Shown: piece by piece, positions 44,394 to 52,235 of the stretch
Position numbering within the stretch: the first letter of the stretch is position 1
How the letters are laid out: each line of letters starts with the position of its first letter
Assembly (NCBI GenBank): GCA_963824105.1
Contig: CAWGNN010000010.1
Location: forward strand, 186,001 to 250,000
Reading direction: 5' to 3'
Length of the DNA stretch: 64,000 bases
Source of the DNA: CAWDVB01 sp963824105
GTDB taxonomy: Bacteria; Actinomycetota; Actinomycetes; Propionibacteriales; Nocardioidaceae
Notes under the pieces: model-generated
Databases searched by the model: none
What the model was told of the DNA's origin: nothing
Seen by the model: the letters and a program-made list of their open reading frames with translations, nothing else
Made by a program: the position numbers and the translations under genes

Positions 44394-45268
44394 TGGCGCG
44401 CGCAACGGGCAAGCGAGCGATGGTGACCCGGCGTCGGCGCCGGGACCCGGTGTCGATCCTCTTGGCCGTGCTGGGGATCCTCATCTTCGCCTTCTTGTTC
44501 GCCCCCATCGTGGTGATCGTCATCTACTCCTTCAACACCGGGCGGCTGCTCGGCGCCTGGAACGGCTTCGGGTACACCGCCTACATCAACGCCTGGGAGA
44601 GCCAGTCGGTACGGGACTCGGTGCAGGTCAGCATGGTCGCCGGAATCCTGGCGTCGACGTCGGCAACCATGCTGGGCACGATCGCTGGAGTTGCCCTGGC
44701 CCGGTGGCGATCCAAGTTGGCGGTGATCCTGACCGCCCTGCTGGCGTTCACCCTCGTCACTCCGGAGATCATCGACGCGGTGTCGATCCTGCCGTGGTTC
44801 GTCTACCTCGGGCACGACTACGGGATCGGGCCGTTCAACAACGGACTGGTGCGCCTCGTCGTGGTGCACACCTCGGTCGCCCTGGCGACCGTGACCTTCA
44901 TCGTCCGGGCGCGGATGTCGGGGATGGATCCGGCGATCGAGGAGGCGGCCTCGGACCTTTACGCCACCGCCTGGAACAGGTTCCGCGAGGTGACGCTGCC
45001 GCTGGCGCGGCCGGCGATCCTGGCGGGCATGCTGATGGCGTTCACGCTGAGCCTGGACAACACGATCGTGTCGTCCTTCGTGGCGCTGCCCGGGTACACC
45101 TCGTGGCCGGTCTACATCTTCAGTCTGGTGCGGGTGTCACCCAAGCCCGATGTGGCCGCGGTCTCCACGGTGATGCTCGCCTTCACCCTGGCCGCGCTGG
45201 CCCTGGTTGCAGTCGTCCTGCGCCGCGGTGGTGAGGAGAGCATCACCGAAGTGCTCGCCGCCGCCTAA
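44393..45268 (+). CDS. potC: Polyamine-type ABC transporter, permease 2
   Basis: A 291-residue permease with six spans and the EAA loop EEAASDLYATAWNRFREVTL. The ATG at 44393 shares its first base with the potB stop; GTG 44390 is an alternative one codon earlier. It completes the transporter. Three 22-bp repeats begin six bases after its stop. Confidence 0.92.
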   Translation: MARATGKRAMVTRRRRRDPVSILLAVLGILIFAFLFAPIVVIVIYSFNTGRLLGAWNGFGYTAYINAWESQSVRDSVQVSMVAGILASTSATMLGTIAGVALARWRSKLAVILTALLAFTLVTPEIIDAVSILPWFVYLGHDYGIGPFNNGLVRLVVVHTSVALATVTFIVRARMSGMDPAIEEAASDLYATAWNRFREVTLPLARPAILAGMLMAFTLSLDNTIVSSFVALPGYTSWPVYIFSLVRVSPKPDVAAVSTVMLAFTLAALALVAVVLRRGGEESITEVLAAA

Positions 45269-45274
45269 CCCCTC

Positions 45275-45340
45275 CGCTGACCCGTCGCCTGTGGCGCGCT
45301 GACCCGTCGCCTGTGGCGCGCTGACCCGTCGCCTGTGGCG
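45275..45340. repeat. Three tandem 22-bp repeats, left of the CDF gene
   Basis: Three exact copies (45275-45296, 45297-45318, 45319-45340) of a unit that starts CGCTGACCCGTCG and ends TGTGGCG, followed by the partial CGCTG. A diverged, inverted version of the same unit lies on the other side of the CDF gene. Confidence 0.9.
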
Positions 45341-45396
45341 CGCTGCCCCCCACATCCACCTGTCCAGCGAGAGAATGGGCGACATGGAGGTCATCG

Positions 45397-46302
45397 ATGA
45401 GTGAGGAGCACAGCCACGGCGTACCCGACCACCGGGGCCGGCTCGTGCTCGTACTCGCCATCGCGATCACGGTTCTCGTCGCCGAGGTCGTGGGTGCATT
45501 CCGGGCAAACAGCCTGGCTCTGTTTGCCGATGCGGGCCATCTGCTGAGCGACGTGGCGGGGCTGGTGATGGCCCTGGTGGCCGCTGTCTTGATGCGCCGC
45601 CCGCCTACCAATGCGCGGACGTGGGGCTTCCGGCGAGCTGAAGTCCTGGCGGCCGCGGCCCAGGCGTCGATCCTGCTCCTGGTCGGTGTCTTTGTGCTCT
45701 GGGGAGCCGTGGCGCGGCTCATCCACCCCCCAGTCGTCGAGGAGAGGACGATGCTCCTCTTCGCTCTGTTGGCCCTGGTGGGGAACATCGCCGCAGTGGC
45801 CGTGCTGGTGGGGCAGCGGGGGTCCAATCTCAACATGAGGGCGGCATTCCTCGAGGTGGTCAACGATGCCCTGGGGTCGGTCGCGGTCCTCATCGCGGCG
45901 GCGGTGATCGCCGGCACCGGGTGGACACGGGCGGACCCGGTCGCGTCCTTGGTGATCGGCCTGCTGATCCTGCCCCGGACACTGCGGCTGCTCTGGGAGA
46001 GCCTGCGGGTGCTGCTCGAGTCCACACCGAAGGGCCTGGACCTGGGCGATGTCAGGCAGCGGATGCTCGGGCGCGAGCATGTCCTCGACGTTCACGATCT
46101 GCATGCGAGCCAGGTCGCTACCGGTCTTCCCGTGCTGACAGCGCACGTCGTGGTCGATGACTCCTGTTTCTTCGACGGCCACCTCACCCAGATGCTGGAC
46201 GAGTTGCAGGCATGCTTGGTCGACGACTTCGACATCGAGCACTCCACGATTCAGTTCGAGGCATCCCGCCATCTCGAGCACGAGGGGGAGACCCATCCCT
46301 GA
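45397..46302 (+). CDS. Cation diffusion facilitator (zinc/cobalt-type exporter)
   Basis: A 301-residue CDF protein with six membrane spans and a cytoplasmic C-terminal domain. The TM2 metal motif is intact (FADAGHLLSD, His48 and Asp52). In TM5 the usual HxxxD reads EVVND, with glutamate at position 153 in place of histidine and Asp157 kept. Members exchange Zn2+, Co2+, Cd2+ or Mn2+ for protons. The substitution may alter metal choice. It is bracketed by inverted repeat clusters. GGAGGTCATCG precedes ATG 45397. Confidence 0.9.
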   Translation: MSEEHSHGVPDHRGRLVLVLAIAITVLVAEVVGAFRANSLALFADAGHLLSDVAGLVMALVAAVLMRRPPTNARTWGFRRAEVLAAAAQASILLLVGVFVLWGAVARLIHPPVVEERTMLLFALLALVGNIAAVAVLVGQRGSNLNMRAAFLEVVNDALGSVAVLIAAAVIAGTGWTRADPVASLVIGLLILPRTLRLLWESLRVLLESTPKGLDLGDVRQRMLGREHVLDVHDLHASQVATGLPVLTAHVVVDDSCFFDGHLTQMLDELQACLVDDFDIEHSTIQFEASRHLEHEGETHP

Positions 46303-46356
46303 CGGGTCAGCGCACCACACACGACGGGTCAGCGCACCACACACGACGGGTCAGCG
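46301..46356. repeat. Two and a half 22-bp repeats, right of the CDF gene, inverted
   Basis: Units 46301-46322 and 46323-46344 are identical (GACGGGTCAGCGCACCACAC plus AC), then the 12-bp core GACGGGTCAGCG at 46345-46356. Reverse-complemented, the unit matches the left-hand repeat at 19 of 22 positions. The core supplies the stop codon of both converging genes (46302 and 46351). Confidence 0.9.
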
Positions 46357-47013
46357 GATGATCTTGAGGTTGAAGTGGGTGGTGCCGAGGACGCCCATCA
46401 GGCTGAGCCAGAGGGGGAGGAACATCTCGGCGCCGCGTGCGGTGGTGATATCGCCGAGGTCGATCACGTCGGTGTGGCCGAACGACTGCAGCAGGTCTGT
46501 GACGATGCGCTTGGCGTCGGCGTCGTTACCGGAGACGAAGACCGTCGTCGGCTCGGGGAGCGTGTCCGGCCGCACCATCAGGTCCGCGTTCAAAGTGTTG
46601 AGTGTCTTCACCACCCGAGCCTCGGGGAAGGCCCGTTGAATCTGCTCGCCGAGCGAGTCGGTGTCCTTCACCAAGAGCGTGGGCGGGAAGCCGTGGGAGA
46701 AGTCCAGTGGGTTGGAGAGGTCGGCGACCACCTTGCCGGCGAGGTTCCCCTCTCCTGCCAGAGCGAGGACGTCCAGGGCGGCTGTTCCGTTCGAAGCGTT
46801 CACCACGAGTTCGGCACCGGCTGCCGCCTCCGGGAACGGCGCGGTCACGATGTCGGGGTGCGCCGCCGCCCAGTCGCCGTACGACGCGTCGTCCGCGCGG
46901 CTCAGCGTGCTCTCCGGGTCGCGGGTGCCGACGGTGACCGGGTGGCCCAGCTCGGCCAGCCTGGCCGCCAGGGCTCGGCCGACCATTCCGGTGCCAAGGA
47001 CGGCGATCTTCAC
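46351..47013 (-). CDS. NAD(P)-binding reductase, F420H2:NADP oxidoreductase-like
   Basis: A 220-residue Rossmann protein: MKIAVLGTGMVGRALAARLA at the start, TVGTRDPE next to the second strand (an arginine often binding the NADP phosphate), and the later VVADLSNPLDF, VKTLNTLNADLM and FVSGNDADAKR. This matches the F420-dependent NADP reductase-like family. It likely moves hydride between a deazaflavin or other cofactor and NADP. GTG 47013 has GAGGAGGAAC upstream. Confidence 0.85.
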   Translation of the reverse strand: MKIAVLGTGMVGRALAARLAELGHPVTVGTRDPESTLSRADDASYGDWAAAHPDIVTAPFPEAAAGAELVVNASNGTAALDVLALAGEGNLAGKVVADLSNPLDFSHGFPPTLLVKDTDSLGEQIQRAFPEARVVKTLNTLNADLMVRPDTLPEPTTVFVSGNDADAKRIVTDLLQSFGHTDVIDLGDITTARGAEMFLPLWLSLMGVLGTTHFNLKIIR

Positions 47014-47155
47014 GGTTCCTCCTCGAAATGTCGCGCCCGCGGGGCACCTTCACTCTAGAAGGCCGACTCTTCCCGGGGTAACGCCCGGGTGAAGCCCTAC
47101 CCGAGCAGGCGGAGCCGCCCTAGAGTTCACCACCTAGGAGTCCTTGGAGGTATGC

Positions 47156-47815
47156 ATGTCTCGTCTCAAGACACTGGCGTCGGCCACGGTAGTCGCGTTC
47201 CTACTGGTGGTCGCCGCCGACTACACCTCGTTCGCCGCCACCGGCCAGAGCCTGCTGCTGGGCAAGCTCAACTCCACGAACAGGATCACCACGGTGCATC
47301 GGACGACGGCCGGCGCGGCTATGAAGGTGGTGACCAAGTCCAATGCCAACCCACCATTCGTGGTCAACGGACACGGCAAGGTCGCGCATCTGAACGCCGA
47401 TCTACTGGACGGGAAGAATGCCAGCCAGATCGCGCCTCGGGCGTTGCAGTACGTGATCCCCGGATTCACCGGAGCGGGCACAAGCTTCTCGATCGACCTG
47501 GCGGTGCCCGCCGGTACCTATCTGGTCACCTACCACCTGTTGTTGTCTCCAGACACCGGCGTCCTCTGCTCGGTGAGGGTGAACTCCACAGACAAGGTTG
47601 CCGAGTCCTTCACCTCGCCCGACCCGAACGATGCCTACGCTCGCGTCACTGCCTCCGATCTGGTCACACTGCCCGAGGGGGCGACGACGCAGCTCTACTG
47701 CTCTGAAGGGGCGGGGACCGATATTGCGATGGTGACGCAGTCCGGCGTGGTGAACTCGGTGATCTTCGTTCCGCTGGAGCACGTCACCCAGACGACGGCG
47801 CCGACTGTTCCCTGA
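47156..47815 (+). CDS. Secreted protein of unknown function
   Basis: A 219-residue exported protein. A signal peptide (LKTLASATVVAFLLVVAADY) is followed by TNRITTVHRTTAGAAM and GHGKVAHLNADLLDGKNASQ, a pattern I know from actinobacterial surface proteins and phage tail-like fibres. The C-terminal half is a beta-rich domain with two cysteines (VLCSVRV, LYCSEG). No enzyme motif is visible. The ATG at 47156 follows TTGGAGG. Confidence 0.75.
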   Translation: MSRLKTLASATVVAFLLVVAADYTSFAATGQSLLLGKLNSTNRITTVHRTTAGAAMKVVTKSNANPPFVVNGHGKVAHLNADLLDGKNASQIAPRALQYVIPGFTGAGTSFSIDLAVPAGTYLVTYHLLLSPDTGVLCSVRVNSTDKVAESFTSPDPNDAYARVTASDLVTLPEGATTQLYCSEGAGTDIAMVTQSGVVNSVIFVPLEHVTQTTAPTVP

Positions 47816-47939
47816 GACCTGCGGCAGTCGGCCGTAACGCTCTCAGTGTCTCCCCGGCGGCCCCAACCCGTCAGTGCTGGTGCGGCACACGGGCTCAGAC
47901 GCCCCATTCTTGATGGGTCAGCGGGAGGTTGGGAACACG

Positions 47940-47976
47940 CAGCGGCCCTCCCGGGATTGCCTCGGGAGGGCCGCTG
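47940..47976. terminator. Terminator of the dsrE operon
   Basis: A 14-bp stem (47940-47953 with 47963-47976; CAGCGGCCCTCCCG on the left) and a 9-nt loop. It lies 21 bases beyond the dsrE stop on the minus strand and after the converging secreted-protein gene. No T-run follows on either strand. Confidence 0.7.
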
Positions 47977-47997
47977 GTACCCGGAAGGACCCGGGAG

Positions 47998-48507
47998 TCA
48001 GATGAAGAGCATCTGCGCGCCGTCCGTCATCTCGATGAAGTCGGACGCGTTGATGATGCCCTCGACCTCGTCGTAGAGGTCGTCTTCGGTCAGGTGCATC
48101 ATGTCGGCGGACATCCGGCATGCCCACAGGTGGCCACCGGAGTCGACGATCTGCTGCAGGAACTCGGGAACGTCGGGGATGCCCAGATCTCCAATCTGCT
48201 TCTTCATCTGGTGCGTCGCCATCGCGGTCATGCCGGGCAGACCGCCCAGGCCCTGCGGCATGTGCGTCGCGGTGTTGCCGAGCATCGTGAACTTCAGGTC
48301 GTCCATGGTCTTCTTCGTGATCATGTCGAAGCCCCAGAAGGTGAAGAACAGGTCTACCTGGGCGCCCTCGCCCAGTGCGGCGTTCGCCAGGATCAGGCCC
48401 GGGTAGGCCATGTCCAGGTTGCCCTTCGAGCAGATGATCGCCATCTTGCGATCAGTCTCTTTGCCGCCGAAGTCAGGAACCACGGGGGCGGTTTCGGTCA
48501 CACTCAT
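47998..48507 (-). CDS. DsrE-family sulfur-relay/persulfide protein
   Basis: A 169-residue DsrE/DsrF-like protein of the DsrE2 type: MAIICSKGNLDMAYPGLILA with a conserved cysteine near the first strand, FTFWGFDMITKKTMD, and SGGHLWACRMSADMM with a second cysteine. Such proteins carry persulfide sulfur between donors and acceptors. AAGGAGAGACG precedes ATG 48507. It ends an operon whose first genes are an SQR-like oxidoreductase and a DsrC protein. Confidence 0.87.
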   Translation of the reverse strand: MSVTETAPVVPDFGGKETDRKMAIICSKGNLDMAYPGLILANAALGEGAQVDLFFTFWGFDMITKKTMDDLKFTMLGNTATHMPQGLGGLPGMTAMATHQMKKQIGDLGIPDVPEFLQQIVDSGGHLWACRMSADMMHLTEDDLYDEVEGIINASDFIEMTDGAQMLFI

Positions 48508-48538
48508 GACGTCTCTCCTTGAGCGTCGGGGACGGGGG

Positions 48539-48853
48539 TCAGACGCAGCCGTGCGGCTTGGGCAGGCCAGCGATGTACGAGGCCTTCTTGGCCGGCTTCT
48601 GCGGGAAGAGCTGGAACATCGTCTTGGTGGCGATGCCACCGTTGGCTTGGATCCGGCGCAGCGTCGGGGTCTCGCCCTCCTGGGAGTAGTCCTCACGCAT
48701 GAACTTGATCGCCTTCCAGTGCTCGTCGGTCAGGTCGATGCCGATCTGCTCCGCGAGCCCCTTCGCCAGATCCTCGTCCCACTCGGAGGGATCGGTAAGG
48801 AATCCCTCGTCGTTCACGTGGATGGTGTGTCCGTGGATGGTGGTCTCAGGCAT
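48539..48853 (-). CDS. DsrC/TusE-family sulfur carrier with a single C-terminal cysteine
   Basis: A 104-residue DsrC/TusE protein. The fold is recognisable (DEGFLTDPSEWDEDLAKGLA, LTDEHWKAIKFMREDY, TPTLRRI) and it ends ASYIAGLPKPHGCV. The penultimate cysteine is present. The second redox cysteine, expected eleven positions earlier, is a serine. Full DsrC forms a trisulfide using both cysteines, so this copy fits a TusE/RspA-like carrier. It begins four bases after the SQR-like gene's stop. Confidence 0.88.
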   Translation of the reverse strand: MPETTIHGHTIHVNDEGFLTDPSEWDEDLAKGLAEQIGIDLTDEHWKAIKFMREDYSQEGETPTLRRIQANGGIATKTMFQLFPQKPAKKASYIAGLPKPHGCV

Positions 48854-48857
48854 GGGG

Positions 48858-50102
48858 TCAGGCCTCCTCAGTGGGGTTGTGCTTGCCTGCCATCGACATG
48901 TGCGCTGGCAGTGGGATGGGACGTCCGGGGAGCAGCAGGTTCCAGTAGATGTGGCGGAATGCGAGCTTCCCGAGGTGGTTGGCGCGGGTCTCCTTGAGCA
49001 GGCTCATCGGACCCACTCCGGGGACAGGGAACTTGCCCGGAAGCGGCTCGACGTCGTAGTTGAAGTCGATCAGCAGAGCCTTGTCGTCGCCGGACTCGAT
49101 GAAGCAGTTCGCGTGTCCGTCGAACAAGTCGGTCATCGGCTCGCCCTTGATGTGGTGCACGAAGTTGTGGGCGAAGCCGTCCACCGCGAAGTGGGCCACC
49201 GATCCAGCCTTCGACGCCGGGGCGTCGCCGGCGTCGCCGAGGGCGAAGATGTTGTCGTGCTTCGTCGACAGGAACGTGTGCTTGTCGACAGGGACGTAGT
49301 TCAGGTCATCCCCCAGACCGGAGCGAGCGACGAAGTCCGCACCCATGTTCAGCGGTACGGTGACCAGCAGGTCGAACGGGATCTCCCGCTCGTCGTAGGA
49401 GACCAGCATCTTCTGTTCGTTGTCGATGTGCTCGACCATGAAGTCGGTCTCGAGCAGGATCTTGCGGTCATCGAGCAGGTAGCCGAGGGCCTTCGAGCAG
49501 ATCGCCTTGGTGAATGCGCCGTCGAGCGGAGTCACGTAGACGATCTCCGAGCGGTCCTTGAGTCCTCGCTCGCGGAGGTTGGCCTCGGCCAGGAAGGCGA
49601 ACTCGAGCGGAGCTACGGGGCACTTGATCGGCATGTCGGTGATGTGGACGACGAGTCGTCCGCCGTCGAAGTCCTTCAGCGCCTTCGCCAGAGCCTCGGC
49701 ACCCTCGAGGGTGTAGAAGTCGAAGATGCTCTTGTGCCACTCGGGGCCGAGCATGCCTTCGGTCTGGTCCGGGCGAGGCGTGGCGCCGGTCGCGATGACG
49801 AGGTAGTCGTAGTCGAGCGCCTTGCCGTCGGCCAGCAGAACCTTGTTGGCTTCGGCGTCGACCCGGTCGATCTCCCCGGTGACCATCTGGACACCCTTAG
49901 GGATGAACTGGTGCCGGGTCTTGATGATGTCCTCGCGGTTGTAGCCGCCGAAGGGCACGAACAGATAGCCGGGCTGGTAGTGGTGCTCATCGTCCTTGTC
50001 GACGATCGTCACCGACCACTCGTGAGTGTCGAGGCGGTGACGGAGCTTGTTGGCGATCATGGTGCCGGCTGTACCGGCACCCAAGATGAGGAGATTCCTC
50101 AT
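48858..50102 (-). CDS. Sulfide:quinone oxidoreductase-like flavoprotein
   Basis: A 414-residue FAD/NAD-linked oxidoreductase: NLLILGAGTAGTMIANKL at the start, VIATGATPRPD and the second FAD motif NIFALGDAGDAPASKAGS. Cysteines at 161 (IKCPVAPLEFAFLAE), 202 and 333 (GHANCFIESG) match positions of redox cysteines in SQR, at least two of three. It should oxidise sulfide or persulfide and reduce quinone; FCSD or NDH-type relatives are alternatives. ATG 50102 has AAGGAGGA. Head of the operon with dsrC and dsrE, suggesting that sulfane sulfur is handed to them. Confidence 0.85.
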   Translation of the reverse strand: MRNLLILGAGTAGTMIANKLRHRLDTHEWSVTIVDKDDEHHYQPGYLFVPFGGYNREDIIKTRHQFIPKGVQMVTGEIDRVDAEANKVLLADGKALDYDYLVIATGATPRPDQTEGMLGPEWHKSIFDFYTLEGAEALAKALKDFDGGRLVVHITDMPIKCPVAPLEFAFLAEANLRERGLKDRSEIVYVTPLDGAFTKAICSKALGYLLDDRKILLETDFMVEHIDNEQKMLVSYDEREIPFDLLVTVPLNMGADFVARSGLGDDLNYVPVDKHTFLSTKHDNIFALGDAGDAPASKAGSVAHFAVDGFAHNFVHHIKGEPMTDLFDGHANCFIESGDDKALLIDFNYDVEPLPGKFPVPGVGPMSLLKETRANHLGKLAFRHIYWNLLLPGRPIPLPAHMSMAGKHNPTEEA

Positions 50103-50353
50103 GGGGGTCCTCCTTAGGTCCTTCCTGTCTTCGACTTTATTTGTTTGAATGCGCAACCACGCAGAGTCGATAGGTCCTCTCCGGGGTGCCCGTGGTCCCC
50201 TCTTTGGCTCCGAGCCTGTGACCTGTAGCACAGACACGTGCGCTAGGTTCCGTGAGAGAGGGCCGGGCCGCCCCGGCGGGGCGACGCGGCACAGTCGGAC
50301 TCGGCACAGAGCGCGGCCCGGAGGGACCTCCTGCCGCCGGAATGGAGACGGTA

Positions 50354-51979
50354 ATGACCGCGTCGTACGCGATCGGTGAGAGCACTCCTCAGCTACTCGA
50401 GGACACCATCGGCGCCAACTTCGAGAAGACCGTCGCCGCGTACGGCGACCGCGAGGCGCTGGTCGACGTACCGACGCGTCGGCGGTGGACCTATGCCGAG
50501 CTCAACGACGATGTGGACGCTCTCGCCCGGGGTCTCATGGCCGGCGGGATCGAGAAGGGAGACCGGGTCGGCATCTGGGCGCCGAACTGCGCCGAATGGG
50601 TGCTCGTCCAGGTCGCCACGGCCAAGATCGGGGCGATCCTGGTCAACATCAACCCGGCCTACCGGACCCACGAGCTCAACTACGCGCTCAACCAGTCCGG
50701 GGTGAAGCTGCTCATCTCGGCCACCGAGTTCAAGACCAGCGACTACCGCAAGATGGTCGACGAGGTCATCGGCGGCACCCAGGTCGAGCGGGTCGTCTAC
50801 ATCGGCACCGCCGAATGGGACGAGCTGGTCGCCGCGGGCGACGGCGTCGAGGGGCTGGCCGAGCGGATGGCCACGCTGGACCGCAACGACCCGATCAACA
50901 TCCAGTACACCTCGGGCACCACCGGCTTCCCGAAGGGCGCGACCCTGTCGCACCGCAACATCCTGAACAACGGGTACTTCACCACCGAGCTGATCAACTT
51001 CACCGAGAACGACCGGCTCGCGATCCCGGTGCCCTTCTACCACTGCTTCGGCATGGTGATGGGCAACCTGGGCTGCATGTCACACGGGGCGACCATGGTG
51101 ATCCCGGCGCCCGGCTTCGACCCTGCGGTCACTTTGCAGGCCGTCCAGGATGAGAAGTGCACCGGCGTCTACGGTGTGCCGACGATGTTCATCGCGATGC
51201 AGAACGCGCCCGGCTTCGACAAGTACGACCTGTCGACGCTGCGCACCGGGATCATGGCCGGCTCGCCCTGCCCGGTCGAGGTGATGAAGCGTTGCGTCAA
51301 CGACATGAACATGTCCGAGGTCTCCATCGCCTACGGCATGACCGAGACCTCACCGGTGTCGTGCCAGACCCGCGACGACGACGACCTGGAGCGCCGCACT
51401 TCGACCATCGGCAGAGTCCACCCGCACGTGGAGATCAAGATCGTCGACCCGGCCACCGGGGAGACCGTCGAGCGCGGCGAGACCGGCGAGTACTGCACCC
51501 GCGGCTACTCGGTGATGCTCGGCTACTGGGACGAGCCGGAGAAGACCGCCGAGGCGATCGACGCGGACGGCTGGATGCACACCGGCGACCTGGCCGTGAT
51601 GCGCGAGGACGGCTACGCCAACATCGTCGGCCGGATCAAGGACATGGTGATCCGCGGCGGGGAGAACGTCTATCCGCGCGAGATCGAGGAGTTCCTCTAC
51701 ACCCATCCGGACATCGAGGACGTCCAGGTGATCGGTGTGCCCGACGAGAAGTACGGCGAGGAGCTATGCGCCTGGGTGAAGATGCGGGCCGGTGCCGGGC
51801 CGCTCGACGCCGCGGCGATCCGGGAGTTCTCCACCGGGAAGCTCGCGCACTACAAGATCCCGCGCTACGTCATGATCGTCGATGAGTTCCCGATGACGGT
51901 CACCGGCAAGATCCGCAAGGTCCAGATGCGTGAGGAGACCGCCGCGAAGCTGGGCCTGAAGGAGACCCAGACCGCCTGA
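50354..51979 (+). CDS. Acyl-CoA synthetase (fatty-acid CoA ligase)
   Basis: A 541-residue AMP-forming ligase. Core motifs: YTSGTTGFPKGATLSH (P-loop), AYGMTETSPV, GWMHTGDLAVM and the C-terminal lysine motif MTVTGKIRKVQ. It activates a carboxylic acid, probably medium or long-chain, to acyl-AMP then acyl-CoA. ATG 50354 was chosen for GGAG six bases upstream; ATG 50342 adds four residues. Divergent from the sulfide oxidoreductase operon; no functional link is evident. Confidence 0.92.
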   Translation: MTASYAIGESTPQLLEDTIGANFEKTVAAYGDREALVDVPTRRRWTYAELNDDVDALARGLMAGGIEKGDRVGIWAPNCAEWVLVQVATAKIGAILVNINPAYRTHELNYALNQSGVKLLISATEFKTSDYRKMVDEVIGGTQVERVVYIGTAEWDELVAAGDGVEGLAERMATLDRNDPINIQYTSGTTGFPKGATLSHRNILNNGYFTTELINFTENDRLAIPVPFYHCFGMVMGNLGCMSHGATMVIPAPGFDPAVTLQAVQDEKCTGVYGVPTMFIAMQNAPGFDKYDLSTLRTGIMAGSPCPVEVMKRCVNDMNMSEVSIAYGMTETSPVSCQTRDDDDLERRTSTIGRVHPHVEIKIVDPATGETVERGETGEYCTRGYSVMLGYWDEPEKTAEAIDADGWMHTGDLAVMREDGYANIVGRIKDMVIRGGENVYPREIEEFLYTHPDIEDVQVIGVPDEKYGEELCAWVKMRAGAGPLDAAAIREFSTGKLAHYKIPRYVMIVDEFPMTVTGKIRKVQMREETAAKLGLKETQTA

Positions 51980-52160
51980 CCTGTGGTTGAGCCGCCTTTC
52001 GGGACAGGGCTTCCGCGTCCTCCCCGGCGACCGCTGTCGTGGCCCTGTTCCTGCCGGAGCGCATGAGGGGGTGCGGCCCCTGAAACGTTCGGAGTCGTTC
52101 GGACTCTTGTGGGGGGATCGTGGTCAGATGTCTGCGGTGGAAGACTTCAAGCCGAGGGAA

Positions 52161-52203
52161 ACGTAGCCATCGGGTCACACGGGGGCTGGCCCGATGGCTA
52201 CGT
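52161..52203. promoter_or_regulatory. Perfect 14-bp inverted repeat before the STAND gene
   Basis: Arms ACGTAGCCATCGGG (52161-52174) and CCCGATGGCTACGT (52190-52203) are exact, with a 15-nt loop. It ends 32 bases before ATG 52236. It could be an operator for the encoded HTH protein, or the terminator of the upstream synthetase gene. Confidence 0.5.
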
Positions 52204-52235
52204 CACTCTCCTGGGCGGGATGGGAGAGTAGGGGG

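Noticed and set aside
45275..45340. Tandem 22-bp repeats as a CRISPR array
   Set aside because: The units are contiguous with no spacers, and no cas gene is in the window.
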